NCBI GenBank assembly: GCA_029975965.1
Contig: JARKOV010000009.1
Span: 1 to 54,955 of the forward strand
From: Anaerolinea sp.
Lineage (GTDB): Bacteria; Chloroflexota; Anaerolineae; Anaerolineales; Anaerolineaceae
Reading direction: 5' to 3'
DNA: 54,955 bases
Position numbers and translations under genes: made by a program. Of the stretch, positions 1-8,502 are shown one piece after another. Position 1 is the first letter of the stretch; each line of letters opens with the position of its first letter. The notes beneath the pieces are model-generated. The model saw only the letters and a program-made list of their open reading frames with translations, was not told where the DNA came from and made no database searches.

Positions 1-48
1 GGGGGTCCCGCAGGGGGATGATATTCGAGTCCCTCCGCGCCCACACGA

Positions 49-76
49 AGCTGAGGGCTTTCTGCTGTCAGCTTTT
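49..76 (+). terminator. Terminator-like hairpin in repeat unit 1
   Basis: AGCTGA at 49-54 pairs with TCAGCT at 68-73, followed by TTTTG. It would end transcripts entering from before the window. Confidence 0.45.
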
Positions 77-139
77 GTGTTGGCCGAGGTCGGGGGTCCC
101 GCAGGGGGATGATATTCGAGTCCCTCCGCGCCCACACGA

Positions 140-169
140 AGCTGACGGCTTTCTGCTGTCGGCTTTTTT
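140..169 (+). terminator. Terminator-like hairpin in repeat unit 2
   Basis: AGCTGAC at 140-146 pairs with GTCGGCT at 158-164 (one G-T pair), then six T residues at 164-169. Relative to unit 1, a G-to-C change lengthens the stem by one pair, so the structure is kept. Confidence 0.5.
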
Positions 170-224
170 GTTGGTCGAGGTCGGGGGTCCCGCAGGGGGA
201 TGATATTCGAGTCCCTCCGCGGCA

Positions 225-329
225 TCTCATAGCTAATCGCTGAAGGCTGACCGCTTTTCCATCAGCCTGGGCTGTTTCGAATGGGATATATAATTCACCC
301 ATCGAACATTCGCCCATAACAGGCACACC
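225..329 (+). promoter_or_regulatory. Intergenic with a TATAAT -10 candidate
   Basis: TATAAT lies at 289-294, about 35 nt before the ATG at 330. No convincing -35 box at normal spacing was found. Nothing else is seen here. Confidence 0.35.
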
Positions 330-1064
330 ATGGAACAAGGCTACAGCGGTTCAAGCGTCCAACGCAAAGGCAACCTGGTGGAGAAAGCCAGCAGCGACCA
401 GAGTTTTCTGCATAGCCGGGCAAGGCAGAGGGATTTGCTGGCGCTTTCGCGACAGCTTGCGGTGCTGCCTACTATTGAGCGCATTGTCCGTGGCACCATC
501 ACCATGGAGTTTATCGAAGGTAAGGAAGGTCTGACCATCCACAACGCGGGGCAAACCGGAAAAGCCCTGCGGTCGCTTCACGAGCAGCGCGGATATCCGC
601 ACCCCTGCATGACGGGCCTGGAATGGCTGGTCGACATGGCGAATGAAAACTTAAACCGAATGAACCAGCCCCAACGCATCTCCGCTGCTTTCACCGAAGG
701 CTATGCGGTGGACGCCCTTATCCACAGCGAGCCGGTCCAGGTGATCGAAAGGAAAGATGGCTCGATCGTGTTCATCGATTTCGAAGGGATTGGCATGGGC
801 TCGCGCTACCAGGATCTCGGTTATGTCTGCTATGCGTTCCAGGAAACCCGGCCTGAAGTCTTCACGGCCTTTCTCCATGGTTACCAGTCAGGCTCTCTTG
901 TCATCGATCCTCACCGCATCCAAAAGTTGGCCGGGCTGATTGCCCTGGCTTACACCGGCTTCGCGCTCGATTATGCGGGCCGGTCTGAAGCCGAACAACG
1001 CATGGCATTGGGTTTTCGTTATTTAAATGAAGTCGCTTGGAACTCCGGCGGCTCATGGGCGTGA
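330..1064 (+). CDS. APH/choline-kinase-fold phosphotransferase-like protein with altered active site
   Basis: This 244-aa protein has the layout of the aminoglycoside phosphotransferase/homoserine kinase fold. A short N-lobe carries a glycine-rich 'GYSGSS' turn and a Lys ('VEKAS'); the C-lobe carries a Brenner-like loop and a metal-binding 'IDFE' followed by 'DLGYV'. In active members the loop reads HGDxxxxN. Here it reads 'HSEPVQV', so the catalytic Asp is Glu and the Mg-binding Asn seems lost or replaced by Gln. It is either an unusual kinase or a pseudokinase, and the substrate cannot be told. The ribosome site is weak (AGG about 8 nt before ATG). The next gene begins just after its stop. 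Confidence 0.6.
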   Translation: MEQGYSGSSVQRKGNLVEKASSDQSFLHSRARQRDLLALSRQLAVLPTIERIVRGTITMEFIEGKEGLTIHNAGQTGKALRSLHEQRGYPHPCMTGLEWLVDMANENLNRMNQPQRISAAFTEGYAVDALIHSEPVQVIERKDGSIVFIDFEGIGMGSRYQDLGYVCYAFQETRPEVFTAFLHGYQSGSLVIDPHRIQKLAGLIALAYTGFALDYAGRSEAEQRMALGFRYLNEVAWNSGGSWA

Positions 1065-1088
1065 TTGAAACCATTTAATATCCAGGGC

Positions 1089-2030
1089 ATGAATCTCAAG
1101 CGATGGTTTTTAACCTTGCCCGGCCCGCAAAAGGGCATCCTCCTGGGGAGCGTCGTGCTCCTTGCGACGCTCTGGTGTTTGTTCCTTGTGGTGGCGCTGC
1201 TCACATTTGGGCTACCACCGTTGGCGGCGACCCCGCAAGCCCTTCCCGTGTCGAAAGCGGCACGAGATACGCCAGCGCCGACCTTTGCACATCCCCCTGC
1301 GACGTTGCCGCCAACCCTCACGCAATCGGTCGAGACAGCAACCTCCACCCCGGCCTGGAGCGTGCCGGCCTGCCTTCCCCATCCGGATGAATTCCAGACT
1401 GGGTGGGTCACCGAGGTGGTCGACGGCGACACCATTCGCGTGCGAATCGACGGGCAGGAATATCCCCTGCGCTACATCGGCATCGACACGCCGGAGCGGA
1501 CCTTCGACCGGGACGCGCTCGCGGCCGAGGCTGCCCGGGCGAACAGTGCGCTGGTCTCTGGCAAAGCGGTGCGGCTGTACCGCGACACATCTGAGACAGA
1601 CTCGTTTGGCAGGCTGCTGCGCTACGTGGTCGCTGGGGAAGTCTTTGTGAATGATGCCCTGGTGAAGATGGGGTATGCCCAGGCGAAGGATTACCCGCCC
1701 GACTCCGCCTGCAGCGAGCAGTTGGCCCGGGCGCAGGCGGAAGCCATCGCCGCCGGCTTGGGCTTGTGGTCGCCGGAGGCTCAAGCACCGACGGATACCG
1801 CGGTTGCCCAACGCGCTCCGGCGCAGGGGTTGGCGTGCCCCGGCGGCTGCGTCGAGCACCTGCCTGGGTGTGATATCAAGGGGAACATCAACAGCGAGGG
1901 GGTCAAGATATACCACGATTTTTCCAGCCCGTTTTACGATGCGACGGTTATCAACCCGTCCAAGGGTGAGCGCTGGTTCTGCACGGCGGAAGAAGCCGTG
2001 GCAGCCGGCTGGAGGGCTCCGCGGAATTGA
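1089..2030 (+). CDS. Membrane-anchored thermonuclease (SNase family) with C-terminal sunset-like module
   Basis: One membrane segment near residues 15-40 is followed by a Pro/Thr-rich linker and a staphylococcal-nuclease domain, 'VVDGDTIRVRIDG...RYIGIDTPE', with further nuclease residues in 'DSFGRLLRYV'. These carry the Asp/Arg/Glu set expected for Ca-dependent cleavage of DNA or RNA. The last ~60 residues ('CDIKGNI...KIYHDF...GERWFCTAEEAVAAGWR') match the sunset-type module often attached to secreted nucleases. It should act outside the membrane. ATG 1089 is preferred; a TTG at 1065 directly after the previous stop is an alternative that adds 8 residues. Confidence 0.85.
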   Translation: MNLKRWFLTLPGPQKGILLGSVVLLATLWCLFLVVALLTFGLPPLAATPQALPVSKAARDTPAPTFAHPPATLPPTLTQSVETATSTPAWSVPACLPHPDEFQTGWVTEVVDGDTIRVRIDGQEYPLRYIGIDTPERTFDRDALAAEAARANSALVSGKAVRLYRDTSETDSFGRLLRYVVAGEVFVNDALVKMGYAQAKDYPPDSACSEQLARAQAEAIAAGLGLWSPEAQAPTDTAVAQRAPAQGLACPGGCVEHLPGCDIKGNINSEGVKIYHDFSSPFYDATVINPSKGERWFCTAEEAVAAGWRAPRN

Positions 2031-2037
2031 GACGAGT

Positions 2038-3603
2038 TTATTTACAGTTCGCCGGCGAGTCGCGCCGGGGGGTGATGTCGAACATCTTGCGCGGGAGGCG
2101 GTGCGAGGTGAAGTAGGTCTTGTCGGCGAGTAGCTCAAGGTCGGTGCCGAAGTAAGTGTTGAGCACGACGCGGAAAGTGTTGACCGGGGTGATGCTCTCA
2201 GGCAGGTACGGCACGCTTTCGCCGGGCAGGTAGTATGCGTTGAGGATGGTGGTGCGCTCCCACAGGCAGGAGCGAGCTGGCGAGTACCAGTCCAGCAGCC
2301 GTCCGGGGCCGTGGTCGCCCTGCAAGATGATCACCGGGGGAGTCTCCGAGGTGGCGAGGATGGCGTCGACCGCTTCGAGCAGTTTCTGATTGATAAACTG
2401 CACCTGGGCGGCATAGCCTTTGCGGTATTCCCGATTCGTGCCGTGGTAGTCGTCGCCGTCGTTGAGCGAATAGCGGAAATTCGGCTCCACGGAGTTGCCC
2501 TGCGCATCGAAGACAAAGGGCGGGTGAGGCGAGATGATGTGAGCAAAAACAAAGGTGGGCTGGGGCTCCTGCGGGATGCGCTGCAATTCGTCGAAAGCGA
2601 ATAAAATGCGCTCGCGGTGGGCTTCGTAGCTGAAATCGGGTGGGCTGGCCTTGAGCGCATTCGCCAGCATTTCCAGCGGAGTGCCCGCCAGCAGCAGGTT
2701 CTCGATGCCGCTCAGACCAAATCCGTCGTCGGTCAGGTAGGTGTCGACATCCGGGCGCTCGGTGAAAAAGAAGCCCGACTCGAACGCGATGGTCTGGTAG
2801 CCGCACTGCTCGAGCAAAGCGGTGACCCGGTTATCTGATACGAGGTCGGAGAAATACTGAAATCCGCTCGTGCCTTGCGGCTCAGGGTTGATGAAGCGGA
2901 AATTAAGCGAAGAAGCCAGCGAATAGACCGTCTGGATATAGTTGGAATGGCTCTCTCCGGCGACGTCAAAGCCTTTTTGCTCAAGGCTGCTGAGGAAAGA
3001 ACGGGTGTCCACGCCATACTGCTTATCGAGCACGTCCTGGCGCCCGTAGCCATCCAGAACGATGTAGTAGATGTCCGGGGTGGTCGTGCAATCCAGGGTC
3101 AGCTCCTCAACGGTTTCGGGGGCGGGGTCTTCGCCGGCGTAAACGATCTGCAGAGGGGCGGCGGGTCCGTACTGGATGAGCGTGGCGACGAATTGGATCA
3201 ACAGCGCCAGGGCCAGGACCAGGTTTAGCGCCGGGGTGACCCGTCTGGCTCCGCCGAAGCGAGTCCAGAGTTTCCTGGCAGATAGAATGATGAACAGTAT
3301 GCTCCAGACGACCAGCATCAGCCATGGGACGGCTTTTTCTTTGAGCGGGGGCCAGTTGCGCAGCAGGTTGTGAAGGTGCCCGAAGAGGATGACATACGCC
3401 AGGAACAGGAAACTGAGATAACCCGCGTAGTGGCGGTCTTTGAGGAGCGCGCCCAGGCAAAGGATCGAAAGCCCGGCCAGGGCGGATAACACCAGCAGGG
3501 GTCGCAATGCCTGGAGCGGGTCGATCTGCCCCAGGTTGGTGTACACGGCGTTGAGAATGGCGTACAGGATGAAGAGAAAAGGGAACAGGATGGCGCGTTT
3601 CAT
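2038..3603 (-). CDS. Membrane sulfatase/phosphoethanolamine-transferase-like protein
   Basis: The 521-aa product starts with about four membrane segments (residues 1-150) and continues with an alkaline-phosphatase-superfamily domain. This starts with 'PDIYYIVLDGYGR' and contains 'IIQGDHGPG'-type metal-binding sequence ('VIILQGDHGPG') and a 'FAHIISPHPPF' stretch. The architecture is that of LtaS/EptA-like enzymes that transfer or hydrolyse phospho- or sulfo-groups on envelope glycans or lipids; the substrate is unknown. It converges on the nuclease gene with only 7 nt between the stops. AGG before the ATG and ATTATA (TATAAT on this strand) near 3646 support the start. Confidence 0.75.
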   Translation of the reverse strand: MKRAILFPFLFILYAILNAVYTNLGQIDPLQALRPLLVLSALAGLSILCLGALLKDRHYAGYLSFLFLAYVILFGHLHNLLRNWPPLKEKAVPWLMLVVWSILFIILSARKLWTRFGGARRVTPALNLVLALALLIQFVATLIQYGPAAPLQIVYAGEDPAPETVEELTLDCTTTPDIYYIVLDGYGRQDVLDKQYGVDTRSFLSSLEQKGFDVAGESHSNYIQTVYSLASSLNFRFINPEPQGTSGFQYFSDLVSDNRVTALLEQCGYQTIAFESGFFFTERPDVDTYLTDDGFGLSGIENLLLAGTPLEMLANALKASPPDFSYEAHRERILFAFDELQRIPQEPQPTFVFAHIISPHPPFVFDAQGNSVEPNFRYSLNDGDDYHGTNREYRKGYAAQVQFINQKLLEAVDAILATSETPPVIILQGDHGPGRLLDWYSPARSCLWERTTILNAYYLPGESVPYLPESITPVNTFRVVLNTYFGTDLELLADKTYFTSHRLPRKMFDITPRRDSPANCK

Positions 3604-3840
3604 AAGACCTGGCTTTGTCGATGAGGCGATGGTGTGAGCAACCGATGATTATATCCCTGAATCACAAGTCGGAGTAGAGGGCGATAGGTTGCGCTGCTGA
3701 AGGCATTCGGCAACTTGTTGGCCCTCCTGGTCGTATAATTTTTATATTAGCCCGGCGAGGTCGGGAAGACATGTGCGGTGGACGAGTGGGTTGGCCGGGT
3801 GAGAAAAATCACCGATTCGGTAGGCTTTTTGGAGGAGCGA

Positions 3841-4191
3841 ATGACTTTTTCAGCCGTTTTTGCGTTGGCGGTTGGCGTTCTGATGTTCGCGCAGTGGGGA
3901 TTTTTCCTGGCGACTGGAAAAGTGCCCGAGATAAAGACCGAGCCAATTCGCATCCGCTTTCATATCGCCGACGAGCTGCTCACCGCCGCTGCGCTGGTGG
4001 CATGCGGGATCGGCATGCTGGCTCAGGCGGCCTGGGCGATGATGCTCTACCCGGTGGCGCTGGGCATGTTGATTTACACCGTGATCGTCAGCGCGGGATA
4101 CTTTGCCGAAAAACGAACCTGGCCGGTCGTGGTCATGTTCGCCGTGATTCTGTCTTTGGCGCTGGTCAGCCTGGTGATGTACCTTTTCTAG
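3841..4191 (+). CDS. Small integral membrane protein, unknown function
   Basis: This 116-aa protein is nearly all membrane, with about four helices and a short polar stretch 'TGKVPEIKTEPIRIRFHIADE' after the first. The start is set by GGAGGAG 4 nt before ATG 3841. An upstream in-frame GTG at 3778 adds 21 residues but has no ribosome site. TATAAT at 3734-3739 could be its -10 box. The pattern resembles small DUF-type membrane proteins; no function is recognised. It converges on the SDR gene with 9 nt between. Confidence 0.65.
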   Translation: MTFSAVFALAVGVLMFAQWGFFLATGKVPEIKTEPIRIRFHIADELLTAAALVACGIGMLAQAAWAMMLYPVALGMLIYTVIVSAGYFAEKRTWPVVVMFAVILSLALVSLVMYLF

Positions 4192-4200
4192 CGATGGATT

Positions 4201-5016
4201 TCACAGCCATTTTCTTTGGTCGTAACGAACCAGGTTGATTGAATAGGCGCCGTCCGCATAGACGGTGGTGCCCGTGATGTAGGACGCCAGGTCGGAAGCC
4301 AGGAAAGCGACCGTCTGGGCCACTTCTTCCGGGCGACCAAAGCGACCTTCCGGGATCCAATCGTTGAACTGGGCGAGCAGCTCATCCACGTTGGGTGGGA
4401 GCGGTCCGGCGCTGGTGCCTCGGTTGGCGGCGATGGCACCCGGTGAGACGCCGACGACGCGGATGCCGTTCTCCGCCCATTCCAGGGCGAGCATCTTGGT
4501 CAGCATGGCGATGCCGGCTTTCGACACGCAGTAGTGCACCGCACCTTTGCGCGCGATGGTGTCGTGAATCGATTGGATGTTGACGATCACCCCACCGCTG
4601 CCCTGGGCGATCATGCGCCGCGCCGCGCTGCGCGAGACCATGAACGTCCCACGCAAATTGACGTTGAGGATGCGATCAAATTCTTCCATCGGCATGTCGA
4701 GCGCCGGGGCGACGCTCTCAAGCGCTGCGTTGTTCACCAGGATATCCAACCCACCCAGTTTTTCGGTGGATTCGGCCACCAGTTTTTCCGCGCTGTCCTC
4801 GGCTGCGATGCTGCCTTCGACCAGCACCGCGCTCCCCTCGCCGTACTGATCGTTCAGATCGGCAGCCAGCGCCCTGGCCCGCTCGGGAAGGATCACGTAA
4901 TCGATGGCCACGCGGGCGCCGGCGGCAGCCAGCGCGCGCGCAATTTCCGCTCCGATGCCGGTATTGCCACCGGTCACCAGGGCACGCTTGCCTTGCAGGT
5001 TGATGACGAGAGACAC
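4201..5016 (-). CDS. SDR-family oxidoreductase
   Basis: Classical short-chain dehydrogenase of 271 aa. The cofactor motif TGGNTGIG is at residues 15-22, NNAA at 95-98, and the catalytic triad Ser149, Tyr162, Lys166 (YCVSK). It resembles 3-oxoacyl-ACP reductase or glucose/sugar dehydrogenases; the C-terminal 'ASYITGTTVYADGAYS' is typical of the family. The start is GTG with AAAGGA 8 nt upstream. Substrate and direction cannot be told, and there is no operon partner on this strand. Confidence 0.9.
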   Translation of the reverse strand: MSLVINLQGKRALVTGGNTGIGAEIARALAAAGARVAIDYVILPERARALAADLNDQYGEGSAVLVEGSIAAEDSAEKLVAESTEKLGGLDILVNNAALESVAPALDMPMEEFDRILNVNLRGTFMVSRSAARRMIAQGSGGVIVNIQSIHDTIARKGAVHYCVSKAGIAMLTKMLALEWAENGIRVVGVSPGAIAANRGTSAGPLPPNVDELLAQFNDWIPEGRFGRPEEVAQTVAFLASDLASYITGTTVYADGAYSINLVRYDQRKWL

Positions 5017-5184
5017 GGGTGCGTTCCTTTCTGTGGTGAGAGTTCAAGCGTAGGGTAGCATGATCGGCGGTCGCTGTAAAGCTCGCTCGATTATTTGACC
5101 GGGCGCAAAGACACCAGTGGAAAAATTAGCTAAATTATATCTAAATAATCCGATTGTCAGATTATCTTTGAAAGGCTGGTGAAA

Positions 5185-5736
5185 ATGAAGGCTACCGAAA
5201 TTTTAATGTCAGAACACCGCGTGATTGAGCGAGTGATCGCTGCGTTGAATCGGGCGGCAGAGCGCCTGGAATTGGGCGAGATGGTGCGCGCGGAGTTCTT
5301 TGAAGAAGCCGCCGATTTTGTCAAGGGTTTTGCCGATGGATGCCACCATTTCAAGGAAGAGCAGGTCCTGTTCAAAACATTGGTGGCTCACGGGCTCTCG
5401 GAACAACAGGGGCCTGTGGGGGCGATGCTGTTCGAGCATGAGCAGGGGCGGAACCTGATCCGCCAGTTGCGTGAAGCTGTTGCCAGAATGAAAATGGGTG
5501 ATCAGGAAGCGGTGAGCCAGGTCGTGCAAAACGCCCGAATGTACGCCGGGTTGCTGCAACAGCATATCCTGAAAGAGGACAACGTGCTGTTTCCACTGGC
5601 CGACCGCGTTATCCCGGCGGATCAACACGACCAGGTCGAGGAGGGATTCGAAAAAGTGGAGCATGAGGAGACCGGCGAAGGCGTGCACGAGAAATACCTT
5701 GCGCTGGCAGACGCCCTCGAAAACGAAATTGCTTAG
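5185..5736 (+). CDS. Hemerythrin-domain protein
   Basis: A 183-aa four-helix hemerythrin-like protein. Candidate di-iron ligands are His11, His54/His55, Glu58/Glu59, His85, His127 and Asp132 ('HHFKEE', 'FEHEQG', 'QHILKEDNVLFP'). Such proteins bind O2 or NO, or store or repair iron sites in the cytoplasm. ATG 5185 has AAAGG 9 nt upstream; a GTG at 5179 in the same frame is too close to that site. The upstream region is AT-rich against a GC-rich background, as expected for a promoter, but no clear -35/-10 pair was found. Confidence 0.85.
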   Translation: MKATEILMSEHRVIERVIAALNRAAERLELGEMVRAEFFEEAADFVKGFADGCHHFKEEQVLFKTLVAHGLSEQQGPVGAMLFEHEQGRNLIRQLREAVARMKMGDQEAVSQVVQNARMYAGLLQQHILKEDNVLFPLADRVIPADQHDQVEEGFEKVEHEETGEGVHEKYLALADALENEIA

Positions 5737-5798
5737 CGGCTCTATCTGAGCCCAACCCAAAAGGCCATTGAAGGCGCAACACCCCAGCCACGGAGATT

Positions 5799-6851
5799 TC
5801 AGGCAGGTCCGGGTGGAGGGGCGGCTTTCTGCCACATTTTGCTTTCGAGCGCCAGGATGGCGGCCAGCACAGCCATTAACGCGATGGTAGACGAAGTGCC
5901 AGCGATGAAGATGGAGGCGGTATTGAAACTGGCGTGCAAAAGGATGCAAACGAGGACGTTTCCACCGGTTTTGTTGAAAAACCAGGTGTACAAAACAGAA
6001 ACCAGTATGGTCGATAACACGCGCAACGCCAACTCGGTCGGCAGCGCACTCATCCCTGCTGAGGGATAAAAGCCGTTAATGTGCATCGGAAAATGCCAGA
6101 TACCCCAGACGAACCCGATGACCAAAGAAGCGATCAAGGGTGAGGTGACGCGTTGCAGACGGGGTAGGGCAAACCCACGCCAACCGGGTTCTTCGCTTAA
6201 CGGACCTCCGAAAAACAAGATATAGATGAAGGAAGCAATCACCTGGAGCCAGAGTCGCGGCCAACCGGTGTCGGACAAGCCGGACTCGACCGGAGCGTTG
6301 AAACCGCTCGAGATCACCAGCCCGGCGACCAGCAAGAGCGGGTAGACCAGAAAAGCGGCTGCATACCAGAAAATGGGTGTGCGCGATGCTGAGTTTGTGA
6401 GCAAAAGGCGGCGTGCTGGCGGGGTGCCGGCCAGCAATGACGCGATCACCAGGGCGCCGGTCAGGAACAAGGCCCCACGCACAATCCAACCGCCGATCGA
6501 CGTGGCAAACGTCTGTGATGAGGCATATGGTAAACAGATGAAATAAACCGCCGCCGTGGCGAGGAAGGCCAGAGCGACTTGCTCCATGGTGGGTTTACGC
6601 AATAGAATGGGGTCCGTATCCTGCAGGGCGGCGGTGACCAGCAGTCCCGCCAGGGCTGGGCCAAATGCGCCGATGGTCACCAGGTGCCGGAAGATCGCCT
6701 GATCTTGCACGCCGGCAATATACGGCGCCAACCAGAACAGCCAAGAAAAAGCAAAGGCCAGGCAGAAAAAAGCCGGTAACGGATGCCGCTTAACCCAATG
6801 GGTCCATGTGGGTCGATGTGGTGCGTCGCCTGTTTCGGCTGGTTGGGTCAA
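5799..6851 (-). CDS. CPBP-family intramembrane metalloprotease (CAAX-like)
   Basis: This 350-aa protein has eight or more membrane segments and the glutamic-type intramembrane protease motifs in order: EExxR at 220-225 ('SEEPGWRGF'), 'WHFPMH' around 253-257 and 'LLHASFN' with His306. All key residues are present. The start is a TTG with AGGAG 6 nt upstream, and TATAAT on this strand lies at 6869-6874. Targets are unknown; relatives process prenylated proteins or bacteriocin-type peptides. It is convergent with the hemerythrin gene. Confidence 0.85.
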   Translation of the reverse strand: MTQPAETGDAPHRPTWTHWVKRHPLPAFFCLAFAFSWLFWLAPYIAGVQDQAIFRHLVTIGAFGPALAGLLVTAALQDTDPILLRKPTMEQVALAFLATAAVYFICLPYASSQTFATSIGGWIVRGALFLTGALVIASLLAGTPPARRLLLTNSASRTPIFWYAAAFLVYPLLLVAGLVISSGFNAPVESGLSDTGWPRLWLQVIASFIYILFFGGPLSEEPGWRGFALPRLQRVTSPLIASLVIGFVWGIWHFPMHINGFYPSAGMSALPTELALRVLSTILVSVLYTWFFNKTGGNVLVCILLHASFNTASIFIAGTSSTIALMAVLAAILALESKMWQKAAPPPGPA

Positions 6852-6922
6852 TGCCGGCTCCTGAGCGAATTATACCTGAGGAAGAGTGGGATAATCGCTT
6901 GTGTAATTTATTTTTTGAAAAA

Positions 6923-6940
6923 TGTAGGGCATCGCCCACA
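6923..6940. repeat. Intergenic hairpin of the TGTGGGC...GCCCACA family (copy 1)
   Basis: TGTAGGGC at 6923-6930 faces GCCCACA at 6934-6940 with one bulged base, followed by TTTACAGAAAA. Related hairpins occur at 11936-11955 and 16662-16701; see the finding. Confidence 0.45.
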
Positions 6941-6971
6941 ATTTACAGAAAAAAGGAAACACAATCGGATA

Positions 6972-8342
6972 TTATGTAGCCTGAGTGAGGTCGCGTAGCC
7001 ATCGACCTGAGCGAACGCGTAACAGGGCGACGATCATTTTGACAAATTCCTCGACGTAGACCAGCAAGATCACCCAGTAAACGCTCAGTTGCAGTACGAA
7101 GGCGCCTACCAGCGCCAGTGGCACGCCGATACCCCAAACGGTACCGGCATCCATCAGGAAAGCAAAGCGGGTATCACCGCCGCTGCGCAGCACGCCAATG
7201 ATCGAGATCATATTGATCGTGCGGATCCACAGGCAACAACCCATGATGATCAAAATGTTACGCACGTACAAGCTGGCGGACGGAGAAACGCGGTAGAGAC
7301 CTGGGATGAAGGTGGAAGCAGCCAGGATCAACAGGCCAACCAGTATGCCACCTGCCAGGGCAAGCCAGATCGAGCGGCGCGCGAAAACCCGGGCACGTTC
7401 GGTCTCTCCAGCGCCGATGCGGTTGCCGATGAGAATGGCGCAAGCGTCCATCAGGCCGATGAAAAGGACAAAGGCCATGCCCTCGATGGTCGCCGCGATG
7501 TTGTAGGCGGCGATCGAATCGGTGCCGATGCGTGCGTAGATGGCGTTGTAGGTGCTGATCCCCAATGACCAGAGCATTTCATTGAAAACGACCGGCAGAG
7601 AGACAAGCAAGAACGCCTTCAAGAACACCCGGTCGAACTGGAACATTTCGCGCAAGCTGGCAGCCGCAGGGAGCTTGCGCAGGTAGGTGATCCCTACCAG
7701 GGCGACCAACTCCAGCGAGCGGGCGATGATGGTCGCGATGGCAGCACCGGTGATGCCCAGCTCTGGCATGCCGAAGTTGCCAAAGATCAACCCAAAACTG
7801 AAAACGGATTTAATCAAGATAGATGCCGTCCCGGTGGCGGTGGGTAACCGGACATGACCCGTGCTGCGATGGACCATGCTGTAGCTGAAGATCACCGCCG
7901 AGAGCAGGTAGGTCATGCCGCTCAAACGCAGGTAACCGCTTCCGGCCTGGATAACCTGGGGATCGTTGGTGTAGATGCGCAACGCCGTTTCCGGAAAGCC
8001 GATCGCCAGAATGCTAAACAGGGAGCTGCCGATGAGGTTCATCGTCAGCCCAATGCCGAGCGAGCGGTGGATGTTGGGCAGGTCTCTTTTTCCCCAGTAC
8101 TGCGCAGCGAAAACGCCGGCGCCGCTCCCGACGCCAAACAGCACGAAGAACATCAGGAAATTGACCTGGTTGGCCAAACCTACTGCTGCCACCGACACCT
8201 CGCCAAGCTGTCCGATCATCAAAATATCCACGGCATTCAGCGCGGAGGTCACTGCCTGCTGCAAGATGATCGGCACGGCGATCGAGGTGATCCCGCGCAG
8301 GTAATCCTGGTCGTTGAGGAAAGGGAAAAGGCGTTTGAGCAT
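6972..8342 (-). CDS. MATE-family multidrug/cation exporter
   Basis: The product is 456 aa with about 12 membrane helices arranged as two repeats (first half from 'GITSIAVPIILQQ', second half from 'AFLLVSLPVVFNEMLW'). This is typical of MATE (NorM/DinF-like) Na+- or H+-coupled exporters. It contains 'AVDILMIGQLGEVSVAAVGLANQ', the family signature in the first helices. It is transcribed divergently from kdpD across 159 bp. No ribosome site is evident before its ATG. Confidence 0.9.
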   Translation of the reverse strand: MLKRLFPFLNDQDYLRGITSIAVPIILQQAVTSALNAVDILMIGQLGEVSVAAVGLANQVNFLMFFVLFGVGSGAGVFAAQYWGKRDLPNIHRSLGIGLTMNLIGSSLFSILAIGFPETALRIYTNDPQVIQAGSGYLRLSGMTYLLSAVIFSYSMVHRSTGHVRLPTATGTASILIKSVFSFGLIFGNFGMPELGITGAAIATIIARSLELVALVGITYLRKLPAAASLREMFQFDRVFLKAFLLVSLPVVFNEMLWSLGISTYNAIYARIGTDSIAAYNIAATIEGMAFVLFIGLMDACAILIGNRIGAGETERARVFARRSIWLALAGGILVGLLILAASTFIPGLYRVSPSASLYVRNILIIMGCCLWIRTINMISIIGVLRSGGDTRFAFLMDAGTVWGIGVPLALVGAFVLQLSVYWVILLVYVEEFVKMIVALLRVRSGRWLRDLTQAT

Positions 8343-8466
8343 CGTTTATATCGACTCGACAAGGCATTCTACCCATTAAACCACAAAGAGAGGCCCGATG
8401 GATAATGAAATTGAACTGTGTAGACTCTGTGTGCCTGCCTATTTCCTCATATTTACCTGCAACCCA

Positions 8467-8502
8467 TTGGACGCAGCCGCCTCCCTGGCTATAATAAACC
8501 CG
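8467..8502 (+). promoter_or_regulatory. kdpD promoter, leaderless
   Basis: TTGGAC at 8467-8472, a 17-nt spacer, TATAAT at 8490-8495, and GTG start at 8502. The predicted start of transcription falls on the start codon, and no ribosome site is present. Confidence 0.75.

Larger units (their letters stand above)
1..224. repeat. Tandem 91-bp repeat (2 full units plus a 42-bp partial)
   Basis: Units start at 1, 92 and 183; the first two differ at about four positions and the third breaks off after the first hairpin. Each unit starts with a stem (9-18 pairs with 30-39 in unit 1, one mismatch, 11-nt loop). The full units then carry a second stem followed by T residues. The stretch from 'TTCGAGTCCC' to 'GCGCCCACA' resembles the T-loop and 3' acceptor strand of a tRNA, but no matching 5' half is present. 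The array may begin before the window. No open frame here looks coding. Confidence 0.8.

Noticed and set aside
1..224. CRISPR-like array
   Set aside because: The units are long and repeat in full with almost no unique spacer; there is no cas gene nearby.
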